From Draconibacterium sp. (GTDB lineage Bacteria > Bacteroidota > Bacteroidia > Bacteroidales > Prolixibacteraceae): a stretch of 49,397 bases of DNA. The DNA lies in the NCBI GenBank assembly GCA_016705335.1, contig JADIYN010000033.1, forward strand, positions 1 through 49,397, read 5' to 3'. Position numbers and translations under genes: made by a program. Below the pieces are notes generated by a model that was given only the letters and a program-made list of their open reading frames with translations, was not told the origin of the DNA and did not search any database. Below are positions 28,794 through 39,147 of the stretch, in pieces (positions within the stretch are counted from its first letter, which is position 1; every line of letters starts with the position of its first letter).

Positions 28794-30545
28794 TTTCGAT
28801 TCGGAGGAAAAACAGGAAAAAAAACCGGGTTTTAGTTCGGTTAAAAGTCTTGTGGCACACGCAGTGGAGGAAAAAAACATTCTCATAATTGCATTTATTG
28901 CGATGGTAATTACTGCCGTTTTAAACCTGGCAGGGCCAATAATGATTGGTTATACAGTTGATAATTATATACAAACCAGGCAGTTCGACGGAGTGTTATT
29001 TTATAGCGGTATTTTACTTGTTATGTATATTGTTGCAATGGGTGCGGGATATTTGCAAACCAAACTGATGGGAAATGTAGGCCAGCGCATGTTATATACA
29101 TTAAGAAATCTGGTTTTTAGTAAATTACAGGAATTACCTTTCGATTTTTTTAACCAAAACAAAGCAGGCGATCTAATTTCACGAATCAACAACGACACAG
29201 ACAAAGTAAACCAGTTTTTCTCTCAGTCGCTGATGCAGTTTATCCGTGTTATTTTAATAATGGTTGGTGCCGGGATATTTTTATTGTCGATCCACATTCA
29301 ATTGGGTTTGGCTACACTTGCCCCGGCTTTACTGATTTTAGCTTTCACAAAAATAATGGCTGCCTGGGTAAAAAAGCAAAATGCGCTGAACCTGAAAAGT
29401 GTTGGCAACCTGAGTTCTGAAGTGCAGGAAAGTTTAAACAATTTTAAAGTTGTAGTGGCATTCAACCGCCGGGATTATTTCAGAAATCGGTTTAATGAAG
29501 TAAACCGTGATAATTATACTACCTCAATAAAAGCTGGGATTGCCAACAATTCATACCTGCCTGTTTACACGCTTTTTTCAAATATCGGGCTATTAATTGT
29601 GTTGGCATTCGGTATTCATTTTATTTCGGTTGGTCAGTTCACCATTGGTTTGTTGATTAGTTTTATTGCATACACAAATAGTTTTTATGGTCCTCTGCGG
29701 CAACTGGCATCGTTGTGGGCAAGTTTTCAGGTGGCTTTGGCAGCGTGGGATCGTATCCGCAAAATCCTTGAACTTGAAAGTAACCTGGTTCAGAAAACCG
29801 GCGAAAACAGGTTGGAAGTGGATGCCGATTCGATACTTACTTTTAAAGAAGTTTCGTTTTCGTATCCGAATGGGACAGAAGTTCTGCACAATATAAATTT
29901 CACACTGCGACGTGGAAAAACCTACGCGTTTGTTGGTCCGACTGGAGGTGGAAAAACTACTACAGCCTCACTTTCGGCAAGGCTTTATGATCCAACAAAA
30001 GGAACTGTAGTGCTTGATGGTCGCGATATTCGCTCGTTTTCGCCTGAGGAAAGAGTTTTGAAAATTGGTTTTATTCTTCAGGATCCATTTCTATTTAGCG
30101 GGACAGTTCGCGAGAATATAATGTACGGTAACGAATCGCGCAAAAACTTTGGCAGTGAGGAAATTGAGAAAATGATAAACGATTCGGGACTGGAAAGTTT
30201 GTTGCAGCGTTTTGAAAACGGCCTCGATACAAAAGTTGACATTTCGGGCGATGGGATCAGTTTGGGGCAAAAGCAACTTATTGCATTTATGCGTATTGTT
30301 TTACGCAAACCCGATTTGGTAATCCTTGATGAAGCAACCGCTAACATTGACACGGTTACCGAAAAGTTACTCGATGAGATACTGCAAAACTGCCATCAAC
30401 AACTACAAAACTTGTTATTGCCCACCGTTTAAATACAATTGCCAATGCTGATGTTATTTATTTTGTAAACTCAGGAAATGTAACCCGAGCAGGTTCTCTT
30501 AAGGACGCAGTTGATATGCTGATGAAAGGGAAAATGGCGAGTTGA
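28777..30545 (+). CDS. ABC exporter half-transporter, canonical-site subunit (one indel)
   Basis: About 589 residues. The start is ATG 28777 (MNYNLNFDSEEKQ), inside the end of the first subunit gene. Six helices (residues ~35-330) precede the nucleotide-binding domain with Walker A GPTGGGKT, Q-loop ILQDPFLFSG, a signature ISLGQKQ, and Walker B VILDEATANID with catalytic Glu. A lost A near 30392 truncates the open frame at 30432; repair gives LVIAHRLNTIANADVIYF with the H-loop His and an end at 30545. With the first subunit it forms a heterodimeric lipid or drug exporter; substrate unknown. Confidence 0.9.
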
Positions 30546-30871
30546 TTCTGATTCAGAAATTCTTACAAAATTTACAAATTCAAATTATAATCCCTTTTTG
30601 TAATCATTCCTTTGAATGTTTTTAATTCAATTTTACTTTATTGTAAGGATGTTTAATATAAGGATGATAGTACTCGCCAAGGATTTTTTTCCAATTCGCT
30701 TAAAAACCTGCAATTCAAAACTTTTGTTGTCTTTTGAATTGCCAATTCATTTGATTTAACAACTTTAAAATGAGATTTATTTCACCGGGAGAACATGGTT
30801 CCACCCGGTGAAATTATAATTTAAATTTATTCAGATAAGTATTATTAATAAAACTCAGTTTTTCTAATTTA
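30546..30871. other. Convergent intergenic region with a strong hairpin at 30780-30813
   Basis: No gene is seen in 326 bp between the ABC operon (+) and katG (-). A perfect 10-bp stem (30780-30789, TTTCACCGGG, with 30804-30813) and 14-base loop lies 58 bp beyond the katG stop. T-rich flanks are weak, so it is a probable rather than certain terminator for katG, and may also end the ABC transcript. Confidence 0.65.
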
Positions 30872-33142
30872 TCAAACCAAATCAAAACGGTCAAGGTTCA
30901 TGACTTTATTCCATGCAGCCACAAAATCTGTTACAAATTTTTCCTGAGCATCTAAACTACCATAGACCTCGGCAATAGCTCTAAGTTCTGAGTTTGAACC
31001 AAAAATCAGGTCAGCGCGTGAAGCAGTCCATTTAACTTCGCCTGTTTTTCTGTCGCGTCCCGCAAATTTCTCTTTATCCTCTGATGCAGGAGTCCACATA
31101 GTTCTCATATCGAGCAGATTCACAAAGAAATCGTTGGTAAGGACTTCCGGATTTTTTGTAAAAACACCATGTTTTGAGTTGTCAAAATTTGTGTTTAAAA
31201 CACGCATTCCACCAATCAAGACAGTCATTTCCGGTGCAGTTAGAGTCAATAATTGTGCTTTATCAACCAATAATTCTTCTGTTGAAACTTTATATTTTGT
31301 TTTCAAATAATTGCGGAACCCATCTGCTACCGGTTCCAGTGCGTCGAAGGACTCAATATCAGTTTGTTCAGAGAAGCATCCATCCGTCCGGGCGTAAAAG
31401 GGAACAGTAATATTAATTCCTGCATTTTTTGCAGCTTTCTCAACACCCGCACAACCAGCCAGCACAATAATATCAGCCAGAGAAACCTTTTTCCCATTTG
31501 ATTGGGAATTGTTGAATTCCTGTTGAATAGTTTCCAGTTTTTCCAAAACACTGGCCAACTGAGACGGATTATTAACTACCCAGTCTTTTTGCGGAGCAAG
31601 CCGGATGCGGCTGCCATTTGCACCACCGCGCTTGTCGGAACCGCGAAATGTGGAAGCAGATGCCCAGGCGGTTGACACCAGTTGTGAAACTGAAAGTCCT
31701 GAATTTAATATAGTAACTTTTAATTCTGTAATATCATTTTCATCAATTAACGGATGATTCACACAAGGAATCGGATCTTGCCAGATAAGTTCTTCTTTGG
31801 AACTTCGGCACCTAAATAACGGGCGCGTGGTCCCATATCTCTATGTGTCAGCTTAAACCATGCCCGTGCAAATGCGTCGGCAAATTCAAGGGATGTTCCG
31901 AAAACGCTTTGAAATTTTTCATAAATCGGGTCAAAACGCAGGGAGAGATCGGTAGTTAACATGGTTGGTGCATGTTTTTTGGATGAATCGTGAGCGTCAG
32001 GAATTACCTCACCTGCATTCTTTGCAACCCATTGTTTTGCTCCGGCCGGACTTGTTGTAAGTTCCCAATCAAATTTGAACAGATTTTCGAAGAAATAATA
32101 ACTCCACTTGGCAGGAGTTTGTGTCCATGTTACTTCCAATCCACTCGATATTGTGTCTCCACCTTTTCCTGAACCGAACTTGCTTTTCCAACCCAATCCC
32201 TGCTCTTCAATTTCTTCAGCTTCCGGTTCAGGACCAACATGAGATGCATCCCCTGCGCCGTGAGTTTTTCCAAAAGTATGTCCCCCAGCAATTAGTGCAA
32301 CTGTTTCTTCATCGTTCATTGCCATACGTGCAAATGTTTCACGGATATCAAAAGCAGCTGCAAGTGGATCAGGGTTACCATCAGGCCCTTCGGGATTCAC
32401 ATAGATTAAACCCATCTGAACAGCGGCAAGTGGATTGTCCAACTTACGTGAATGCATATCTCCGTCTGCATCATCGTCGGAAACCAATACCACCTTCTTT
32501 TTGTACACCTTCTGATCCATGTGCATAGCGTATATCACCTCCCAACCATTTGGTTTCCAAACCCCAGTTTACATCTTCTTCGGGTTCCCAAACATCTGCC
32601 CGACCTCCGGCAAATCCGAAAGTTTTGAAACCCATTGATTCAAGCGCTACATTACCAGCAAATATCATGAGGTCAGCCCATGATATTTTTTTGCCATATT
32701 TTTGTTTTATTGGCCAAAGTAATCTGCGTGCTTTATCCAGATTAACATTATCGGGCCAGCTATTTAACGGTGCAAAACGTTGTTGTCCGCCTCCTGCGCC
32801 TCCGCGTCCGTCACCTATGCGATAAGTACCGGCACTGTGCCATGCCATTCTTATAAATAATGGTCCGTAATGGCCAAAATCAGCCGGCCACCAGTCCTGC
32901 GAATCTGTCATTAAATTGTGCAGGTCTTTTTTTATTGCTTTCAGATCAAGACTTTTAAATTCTTTTGTATAGTCAAACTCTTCGCCCATTGGGTTTGATT
33001 TTGAAGAGTGTTGACGTAGAATGTTAAGTTTTAACTGATTTGGCCACCAATCGTGGTTTTTTGTTCCGCTACCCCCAATAATGTGTTTTCCAGTTGCACC
33101 TGTTACGGGGCATTTACTCATGTTTTCAGAATTGTGTTCCAT
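30872..33142 (-). CDS. katG: Bifunctional catalase-peroxidase (two indels)
   Basis: About 756 residues after repair. Heme peroxidase with N-terminal active domain: Arg98, Trp101 and His102 in RMAWHSAG on the distal side, GGHTFGKTHGA with the proximal His, and LIYVNPEGP with the Tyr that in this family joins the Met-Tyr-Trp adduct needed for catalase activity. The C-terminal domain follows. A missing T near 32491 and a missing G near 31797 split it into three open frames. It destroys H2O2 in the cytoplasm. It lies 19 bp after perR on the same strand, so the two form an operon under a PerR-type operator. Confidence 0.94.
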
Positions 33143-33161
33143 ATTACTTTTTTTATGTTAA

Positions 33162-33584
33162 TTAATACTGCTTTTGAAATGTTCCTTTTATTTGAAGTAT
33201 GATATCTTCAATTTTAAAACCCGGGAGGCTTTTCTTTTCAAAATATTTCTGAAGTAACTCATCAAGTTCTTCATCAAAATAATCTTTTATTAATTCGGTT
33301 TCCTGACAATAAATATGATGATGACTTTCCATGACACCATCGTATCGCATTGCATCTTTTTCAGTTGTAACTTTTTTAATTAACCGGTTTTCAACTAAAA
33401 CCCCCAAAACTTTATAAACCGTGCCGGTGGCTATGTTTGGGTACATTTTTTTTATATAATCAATTATATTCTCCGCTGTTGGATGATTTTTAAGATTATA
33501 TATCGCTTCCAAAATTGCCATTCTTTGAGGCGTAACTTTTAAACCTCTGTCTGTTAGCTTATTTCTGATTTCTTCTGTTGTCAT
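33162..33584 (-). CDS. perR: PerR-type peroxide-sensing Fur family repressor
   Basis: A 140-residue protein with an N-terminal winged helix (VTPQRMAILEAI; ATGTVYKVL) and a dimer domain. The regulatory metal ligands of B. subtilis PerR (His37, Asp85, His91, His93, Asp104) align with a constant offset of three to His34, Asp82, His88, His90 and Asp101; the last Asp favours PerR over Fur. The CxxC pairs of the structural zinc site are missing (only Cys93), so this is a zinc-site-less variant. It probably represses itself and katG until peroxide oxidises its metal-site histidines (inference from family and site). Confidence 0.9.
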   Translation of the reverse strand: MTTEEIRNKLTDRGLKVTPQRMAILEAIYNLKNHPTAENIIDYIKKMYPNIATGTVYKVLGVLVENRLIKKVTTEKDAMRYDGVMESHHHIYCQETELIKDYFDEELDELLQKYFEKKSLPGFKIEDIILQIKGTFQKQY

Positions 33585-33606
33585 TTTTATATCAATAATA
33601 CTTATA

Positions 33607-33630
33607 TGAGAATAATTCTTATTTAAGAAT
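33607..33630 (-). promoter_or_regulatory. PerR/Fur-type operator with three half-sites before perR-katG
   Basis: A 7-1-7 inverted repeat, TGAGAAT-A-ATTCTTA (33607-33621, six of seven positions symmetrical), shares its second arm with a perfect 7-2-7 repeat, ATTCTTA-TT-TAAGAAT (33615-33630). The 7-1-7 layout is that of Fur/PerR boxes. It lies 23-46 bp before the perR ATG, where it would cover the promoter. Confidence 0.65.
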
Positions 33631-33733
33631 TAACTAATTTACGATTAATTTTTCTTTTAAAAAAATTTATGATGAAAAAATTGGAAGTTTTTTTATCCTT
33701 CTACAAAGCGATAAAATGGCAGATTATTTAACT

Positions 33734-35850
33734 TCAGTTCAGTCCAAATGCAATTATAACATTTGCTTTTGGAGTTCCAAGTTTTTCACCACCACAAGCC
33801 AAAACAATATATTGTTTTCCATTGATTTGATACATTGCAGGTGTGGCAAACGATGCTGCCGGAAGTTTTGTTTGCCAGAGCAGTTTTCCTGTAAACCTGT
33901 TGAAAGCACGGAAAAATCCATCTTTTGTTCCTGCAATTAAAAGCAGACCGTTTTCAGTAATTATTGGGCCGCCATAATTTTCACACCCTGTCGGATTCGT
34001 ATCCTGGTTGGGTAATTCCGGCGTTATCCCCAAAGTAGTTTGCCAAATATGTTCACCTGAATTCAAATCAATTGCAGTAAGTGTTCCCCACGGTGGAGAA
34101 ATTGCCGGTAAACCGTTGTCATCGAGGAATTTGTTGTAACCTGTAAACTTGTATAAATCCTGTTGAAAAGATGACAAACCGGTAGATCCAGCTTCCTTTT
34201 TTTCGTCACCAAACAAAAAAGCAACCAAATGTTCTCTTTCTTCTTTCGAAATAACAGGAAAACCGGGCATTTTTCCTTTACCGCTGCTAATTATCTGTTG
34301 AACGTTTTGCCGGATCATTTTTTGCGAAACAAGCGTAAGATTTGAATAACCGCTTGCTGTATTTCCGGTTCTTTCGGCTCCGTGACAGACCATACAAAAG
34401 TTACGATAGCTTTGTTCACCTATTGAAATTTGATTGTTTGCATTGTTGTTTACCGATGGATTATCATTATTTTCCATTCGTAAAAACCAGGCCATTTCGT
34501 TGGCGTTTACATAAATAATTCCTTTGTCGGGGTCAGCGCCTGCTCCGCCATATTCAGCACCACCATCATATCCGGGTAAAACCAATACATTTTCTGTGTT
34601 TGGCGGAGCGAATAATCTTTTATCCGAATTTTTAAGAATTTCCTTAATTTCTTCCTTGTTATTTGCAAACTGACTAATATCATTTTCACTTAACTGCAGA
34701 GCTGCCTGGGCAAAAGGTTTTGGCAGTACCGGAACTGATTGAGTGGGCCATGCAGTTTCACCGGCCAAATTTGATGGATGGGTTTCTACTTCATTAATTG
34801 GGAACAAAGACTCACCTGTTTCCCTGTTGAAAACAAAAACATAACCCTGTTTTGTTATTTGAGCTACTGCTTTAATTGGTTTCCATTTTTTGTAACTGTT
34901 ATTAAGTTGGGTGGAGCTGGTAAATCTCTGTCCCACAAATCGTGATGTGTGGTTTGGTAATGCCATTTATAAGTTCCATCGGCAGCATTTAGCACCAGCA
35001 GGCAGTTTGCAAATAGGTTGGCGCCGATTCTGTTTCCACCATAAAAATCAGGTGCAGCCGAGCCAAGCGGAATAAAAACAGTGCCGGTTTTTTCGTCAAG
35101 TGTCATGCCGGCCCAGTTGTTTACAGCGCCAACATTTATGTTTTTGTAGGCCTCTTCCGGCCAGGTTTCATAACCAAATTCACCGGGGTGGGGGATTGTA
35201 TGAAATATCCAAACCAACTCCCCGGTTCTGACATTAAAAGCCCTGATATCACCCGGGGCAGCTCCTGCATCTTCAGCAACCCGCACTGGCATGATTATCA
35301 AATCTTTGTAAATTGTTCCGGGAGTGTTACTTGTTATGTATTTATCTTTTGCCGATTCAGGTAATCCAATGTGAAGGTTTACTTTTCCGTTATCTCCGAA
35401 TGTTCTGATTGGTTTTCCATTGTTTGCATTTAAAGCGAGTAAATTTGCGCCAATTGAGTAAAAAATACGTTTGTCATTCCCATCTTCCCAATATGCAACA
35501 CCCCGGCTGACTCCATTTGATGAGGTTGAATCGGAATATAACCATAGTTCCTTTCCGGTTTCGGCATCCAGTGCAAAGGCTTTTAATCCGGCAGTTACAC
35601 CGTAAACAGTGCCATTTATCATTATCGGGTTCATTTGCATTTGACCGCTGTAGGGAGATGAATAAGTCCAAGCAATTTTTAATTGATGAACATTATTCGT
35701 GTCAATCTCAGCCAGGGTTGAAAAATGATTTCTGTCGGGACCACCCAGGTATTCAGTCCATGATTCGGATTTATTTTTGACAGATGAAGTGCATGCTGCC
35801 AGTAAGAAAATTGCTGACATAATAAAAAGGACTTTCATAAATAGATTCAA
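33734..35850 (-). CDS. PQQ-dependent quinohemoprotein dehydrogenase lipoprotein (one indel)
   Basis: About 705 residues after repair. Lipoprotein signal (LLAAC) and an eight-bladed beta-propeller of the quinoprotein alcohol/glucose dehydrogenase type (WTEYLGGPDRNHFSTL, GLKAFALDAETGKELW, HHDLWDRDLPAPPNL, CENYGGPIITENGLLLIAGTKDG). A c-type cytochrome domain is inserted in the propeller, with heme site CMVCH and a later GKMPGFP as probable Met ligand. It oxidises a sugar or alcohol outside the cytoplasm and passes electrons through the heme. A lost A near 34883 splits it into two frames that overlap. Start at 35850 or 35838. No PQQ biosynthesis genes are in the window, so the cofactor may be scavenged. 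Confidence 0.9.
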
Positions 35851-35933
35851 TTATTATGTGAATATTGTGTTAAACACAATTTAAGAGGGTAAGTTTCATA
35901 AAATTGAAAAAATATCGAATTGTGAAGGATGAG

Positions 35934-36383
35934 TTAGCCAGTAGGTAGCATATTTCTGATTGCTGTAATTTTCCAGGTTCTATTGTTTTGAACTACGATA
36001 AAAGTACTCCACATTTTTCGGGTTGATCCATTTATATTATTGATTTCGTATCTGGCATCCACTATTGCACATTCCGTATTTAAATATCTTATTTTTTCAA
36101 TTTTGAGTGTTCTTATTCCAGGATTATCCGTTGAACTTAGCACCATTCCTTTTATGGCTCCATCAATACCATCTCGCCATTCACCGGAAGAAACCAACTG
36201 ATCTATGTCGGTAGTTAAAATACTTTTCAGCAAAACGGTATCACTTGTTTCTCTTGACTGTGAATATTTTTCTATCAGCGAATAAATTTCCTTATCCGGA
36301 TTAGCATTTACAGTTTTACTTTGAGAATAAACGGAAGCTGCACAAAGAAAACTGATTTGAAATAATGTGATGATCTTTTTCAT
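35934..36383 (-). CDS. Secreted SnoaL-like (NTF2-fold) protein
   Basis: About 149 residues from ATG 36383 (MKKIITLFQISFLCAASVYSQ, a signal peptide); an upstream ATG at 36392 is also open. The mature part has the small NTF2-like fold of the SnoaL/DUF4440 group: KEIYSLIEKYSQSRETSDTVLLKSIL, GAIKGM, and RKMWSTFIVVQNNRTWKITAIRNML. No catalytic residue can be named. It is probably periplasmic and belongs with the redox genes on the same strand. Confidence 0.75.
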   Translation of the reverse strand: MKKIITLFQISFLCAASVYSQSKTVNANPDKEIYSLIEKYSQSRETSDTVLLKSILTTDIDQLVSSGEWRDGIDGAIKGMVLSSTDNPGIRTLKIEKIRYLNTECAIVDARYEINNINGSTRKMWSTFIVVQNNRTWKITAIRNMLPTG

Positions 36384-36497
36384 AACTAACATAACGGTCT
36401 TCTGCTTTTTCAGTTTAGAATGGGAATTGGGGAATACTTTTGAAAAATTCGCTCAGTTCCAATCCTATGTTTTTATTTACTTTTCTTACGCATCGTT

Positions 36498-36528
36498 GTT
36501 ATATGTATCTCTGATACAGAGGTATAAC
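36498..36528. promoter_or_regulatory. Palindrome between DUF3500 and SnoaL-like genes
   Basis: A perfect 6-3-6 inverted repeat (TGTATC, TCT, GATACA, 36504-36518) nested in a second one (GTTATA at 36498-36503 with TATAAC at 36523-36528, offset by four bases). It may be an operator of the SnoaL-like gene or the transcript end of the DUF3500 gene; there is no T tract typical of a terminator. Confidence 0.4.
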
Positions 36529-36561
36529 GAAAAAGGATAAACCAACGCATACTGTTTTCTT

Positions 36562-37570
36562 TTAATGGTGGTGATGGTCAGAACTTTGATAATGTTCCCG
36601 AATCAAATCGCGGCCAAAGTCACCATCAAAATCGCGCCAAACCGAATGAATATGATTGGCGTTATTTTGTGAATTGTCAAGCTCAATTAAAATGTTTTCC
36701 TGGATGCGGTAATAATGACCCACTCCCGGTTTTGTACCTCCTGCCCAGCCAAAACTGATTTCATTCATTTCTTCCGATTTCAGTTTTTCATTCTTGCATT
36801 TTGCAAGTTCAACAGGCAAGGCTGCCAGGTATTCATCAATTAACTGAAATAAATTTTTTTGCTGTGAATCGTTTAACGCTTTCATTTTAATTCCTACAGG
36901 TTGCAATGGACTTACTTCTGAAGAATTGGTTGTAACGATATCGTAATAAGATTTGTGCTGAAAAATTGCTTTCTTTTTTTGACTCTCCGAAAAGGAGTTA
37001 ATCAGTTCAAATCCCAAATCTTCTTCAGCCGCGAGTGTACGTTCACCTTTTCTGCTGCCTTCTTTACAGTAGCCGGATTGGCGCCAAAAACCGCGGAGCA
37101 ATGGAAGTTTTGCCATTTAGAACCGTAAAATTGAGTGAAATGTGATGCCCCTGAAACGACCAGGCCCACAAACTGTCAGTTGCCGGATTTCCGTAAAATG
37201 CAGTGTAGTATTTTTCGGGATCCCTGTAATCGTAATTTCCGGATAAATCAGCCAAAACATTTTCAAGGCTGATAATTTGTCGGGTTTTTGTGTAACCTAT
37301 TTCACTTAATGAGTTCTTTATCAAATTAAACAACAAATCTTTTTGTCCATTATTTAAATCGGCGAGTGAAATTCCGGGACGAGAAAAAGAGGCAGCCGGT
37401 AAATAATGCCATATGAATTTTGAGTCGTGATTAAATTTGTATTGAGTTTTGCTTTTTTGTTCCTTGTTTAACGAATTCAGAAATTCAGATGCCGGTGAAA
37501 TCTGTTTTGATTGAGACGCAGAAAAATACGCTACCATTACAAAAAAAATTAAGAACAGAAAATTCCTCAT
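36562..37570 (-). CDS. DUF3500 family secreted protein (two compensating indels)
   Basis: About 336 residues with an N-terminal signal peptide (MRNFLFLIFFVMVAYFSAS). It matches DUF3500: HYLPAASFSRPGISLADLN, WSFQGHHISLNFTVLNG, APRFFGANPATVKEGSRKGERTLAAEEDL, SFGWAGGTKPGVGHYYRIQ, and a His-rich end. A lost T near 37083 and a lost A near 37072 break the frame; restoring both joins the two open frames exactly. Function unknown; members are secreted and His-rich, so metal binding is possible. It lies between the SnoaL-like and cytochrome c genes on the same strand. Confidence 0.85.
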
Positions 37571-37703
37571 ATAATTTCAAATTGTTTGTCTTCGTAAAAA
37601 TTTCGTTAATACAATAAATATTTTCAAAATATCAGTTTGTGGATTTTAAATACGCTTTCAAATCCATGATAAAAAATTGTTAATCCAATAAATTTGAAAG
37701 AGG

Positions 37704-37725
37704 TTCGGTTCAATCCCCAACCGAA
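37704..37725 (-). terminator. Hairpin after the cytochrome c gene
   Basis: A 7-bp stem (TTCGGTT at 37704-37710 with 37719-37725) lies 15 bp beyond the cytochrome c stop on the minus strand. It has only a short pyrimidine stretch after it, so termination is uncertain. Confidence 0.4.
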
Positions 37726-37739
37726 TACCAACTTATCCG

Positions 37740-38333
37740 CTACATCTGGTCAGGTGGAATTGGCTGTGGAACAACATTACTCACGGGTTTAATACTTTTC
37801 AGGTAAGCAAAAATGGCACTTGCATCTTCATCTTTTAAAACTGTAAAATTGTACCAGGGCATTGGCGGCAATAGCATTCGCGAACCTTCTATTCCTTTAA
37901 ACTTTCCTTCTTTCATTGCTCTTTTAAATTGTTCTTCAGTCCATGCACCAATACCGGTTGGATCGGGTGTTAAATTAGCTGCAAACGAAACTCCCCAGGG
38001 ACCTGCTGCTGCAGTTAAGTCGGGATAAAACATACCAAAACCTTCCTTTAACATCTTATCTCCAAATTTTACAATTGGCCGGTCCGATGGATAGCCCGAC
38101 AAAAGCGATTCAGGAATAATTTCAGGGCCGTTTGGTCCCATTGATTTTGGGGAATGGCAGTCGTTACAACCCATTATAGTAACAAGGTATTCACCCCGTT
38201 TTACAAGATCTTCGGGAGAAACAGTGTTTGCTGAAGTATTTGTATCTTCCGGTTTTTGATTGCTTTTTGTGCAAGAGGTACATAAAATGGCAAAACATGT
38301 AATTGCCAGTACAAGATTAATTTTGTTTTTCAT
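37740..38333 (-). CDS. Cytochrome c lipoprotein
   Basis: A 197-residue protein with a lipoprotein signal (ILCTSC) and one c-type heme motif, CNDCH (in GEYLVTIMGCNDCHSPK). LLPPMPWYNFTVLKDEDASAIFAYLKSIKP near the C-terminus supplies a likely Met axial ligand and the typical final helix. It resembles small cytochromes that accept electrons from periplasmic dehydrogenases; with the PQQ dehydrogenase three genes downstream it could form one electron route (inference). Confidence 0.9.
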   Translation of the reverse strand: MKNKINLVLAITCFAILCTSCTKSNQKPEDTNTSANTVSPEDLVKRGEYLVTIMGCNDCHSPKSMGPNGPEIIPESLLSGYPSDRPIVKFGDKMLKEGFGMFYPDLTAAAGPWGVSFAANLTPDPTGIGAWTEEQFKRAMKEGKFKGIEGSRMLLPPMPWYNFTVLKDEDASAIFAYLKSIKPVSNVVPQPIPPDQM

Positions 38334-38535
38334 GTTGGTAAAAATTTAGTTAATGAATAAATAATAGTTGTACTTTCAGTTGTCTGAAAGAATTGGGTGA
38401 CTTTTTCGTTTTTGAAAATCCATACATAAATAGCATTTGCTTTTAATTTTTTTATCGGTAGATTATCACGTTTCAGTATATCGAACAACCATAATAATTC
38501 TGTCGTACATCAACAAAACCAATTGTTTCAATAGT

Positions 38536-38886
38536 TTACAATCCCTGATAATACAGATAAACTTTTGGACCCAAACCTGCCGCTGCATTTTGAAGTTCTT
38601 CTGATGGATTTCCATATAATTTGAGCGAGAAATCAGAGATGCCGAGCATTCTTCCTATTGGTTCACCAATGTTTCCCATGTGTGTTAGTACTGCGTTTGA
38701 GTCAGTATAAGTTTCGCGCACCACGCACTCTTTTTGGTCGGGGCTAAAAAACCAGTCATATTGAAGCGCACCTTTGCCTGCTTCCTTTTCTTTAATAATT
38801 GCGATACATTCATCTGCAATTATTTTAAAATCTTCCAATTTTCCCTGGTGGATTTTAAACTCTGCCGTTATTTGAATCTTTTCCAT
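38536..38886 (-). CDS. Antibiotic biosynthesis monooxygenase (ABM) family protein
   Basis: A 116-residue ferredoxin-like-fold protein of the ABM/YgiN group: ITAEFKIHQGKLEDFKIIADECI, GALQYDWFFSPDQKECVVRETYTDSNAVLTHMGN. Family members include quinol monooxygenases and small heme or polyketide oxygenases; specificity is unknown. No signal peptide. About 200 bp upstream of the cytochrome c gene on the same strand. Confidence 0.8.
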   Translation of the reverse strand: MEKIQITAEFKIHQGKLEDFKIIADECIAIIKEKEAGKGALQYDWFFSPDQKECVVRETYTDSNAVLTHMGNIGEPIGRMLGISDFSLKLYGNPSEELQNAAAGLGPKVYLYYQGL

Positions 38887-39147
38887 TGAGTTGAATATTA
38901 ATTTTCGGATTAAAATATTTAATCTGAATTATTAGCTTTCAAATATGTACTGATACAGAACAGATATAAAGAGTGATTGCTCTTTATTAAAATTAAACAG
39001 AGATTAAATATACACCTTATTTAGATTTAATCAAAATAATAGGAGGAATATTTTCAACCTTTTGATTGTTGGTTTGATTGCGTGTTTTTTTGAATAGGCT
39101 TAATGAAGTTTGTAAAATTATGATATAAATTCATTTAAAATGAAACT

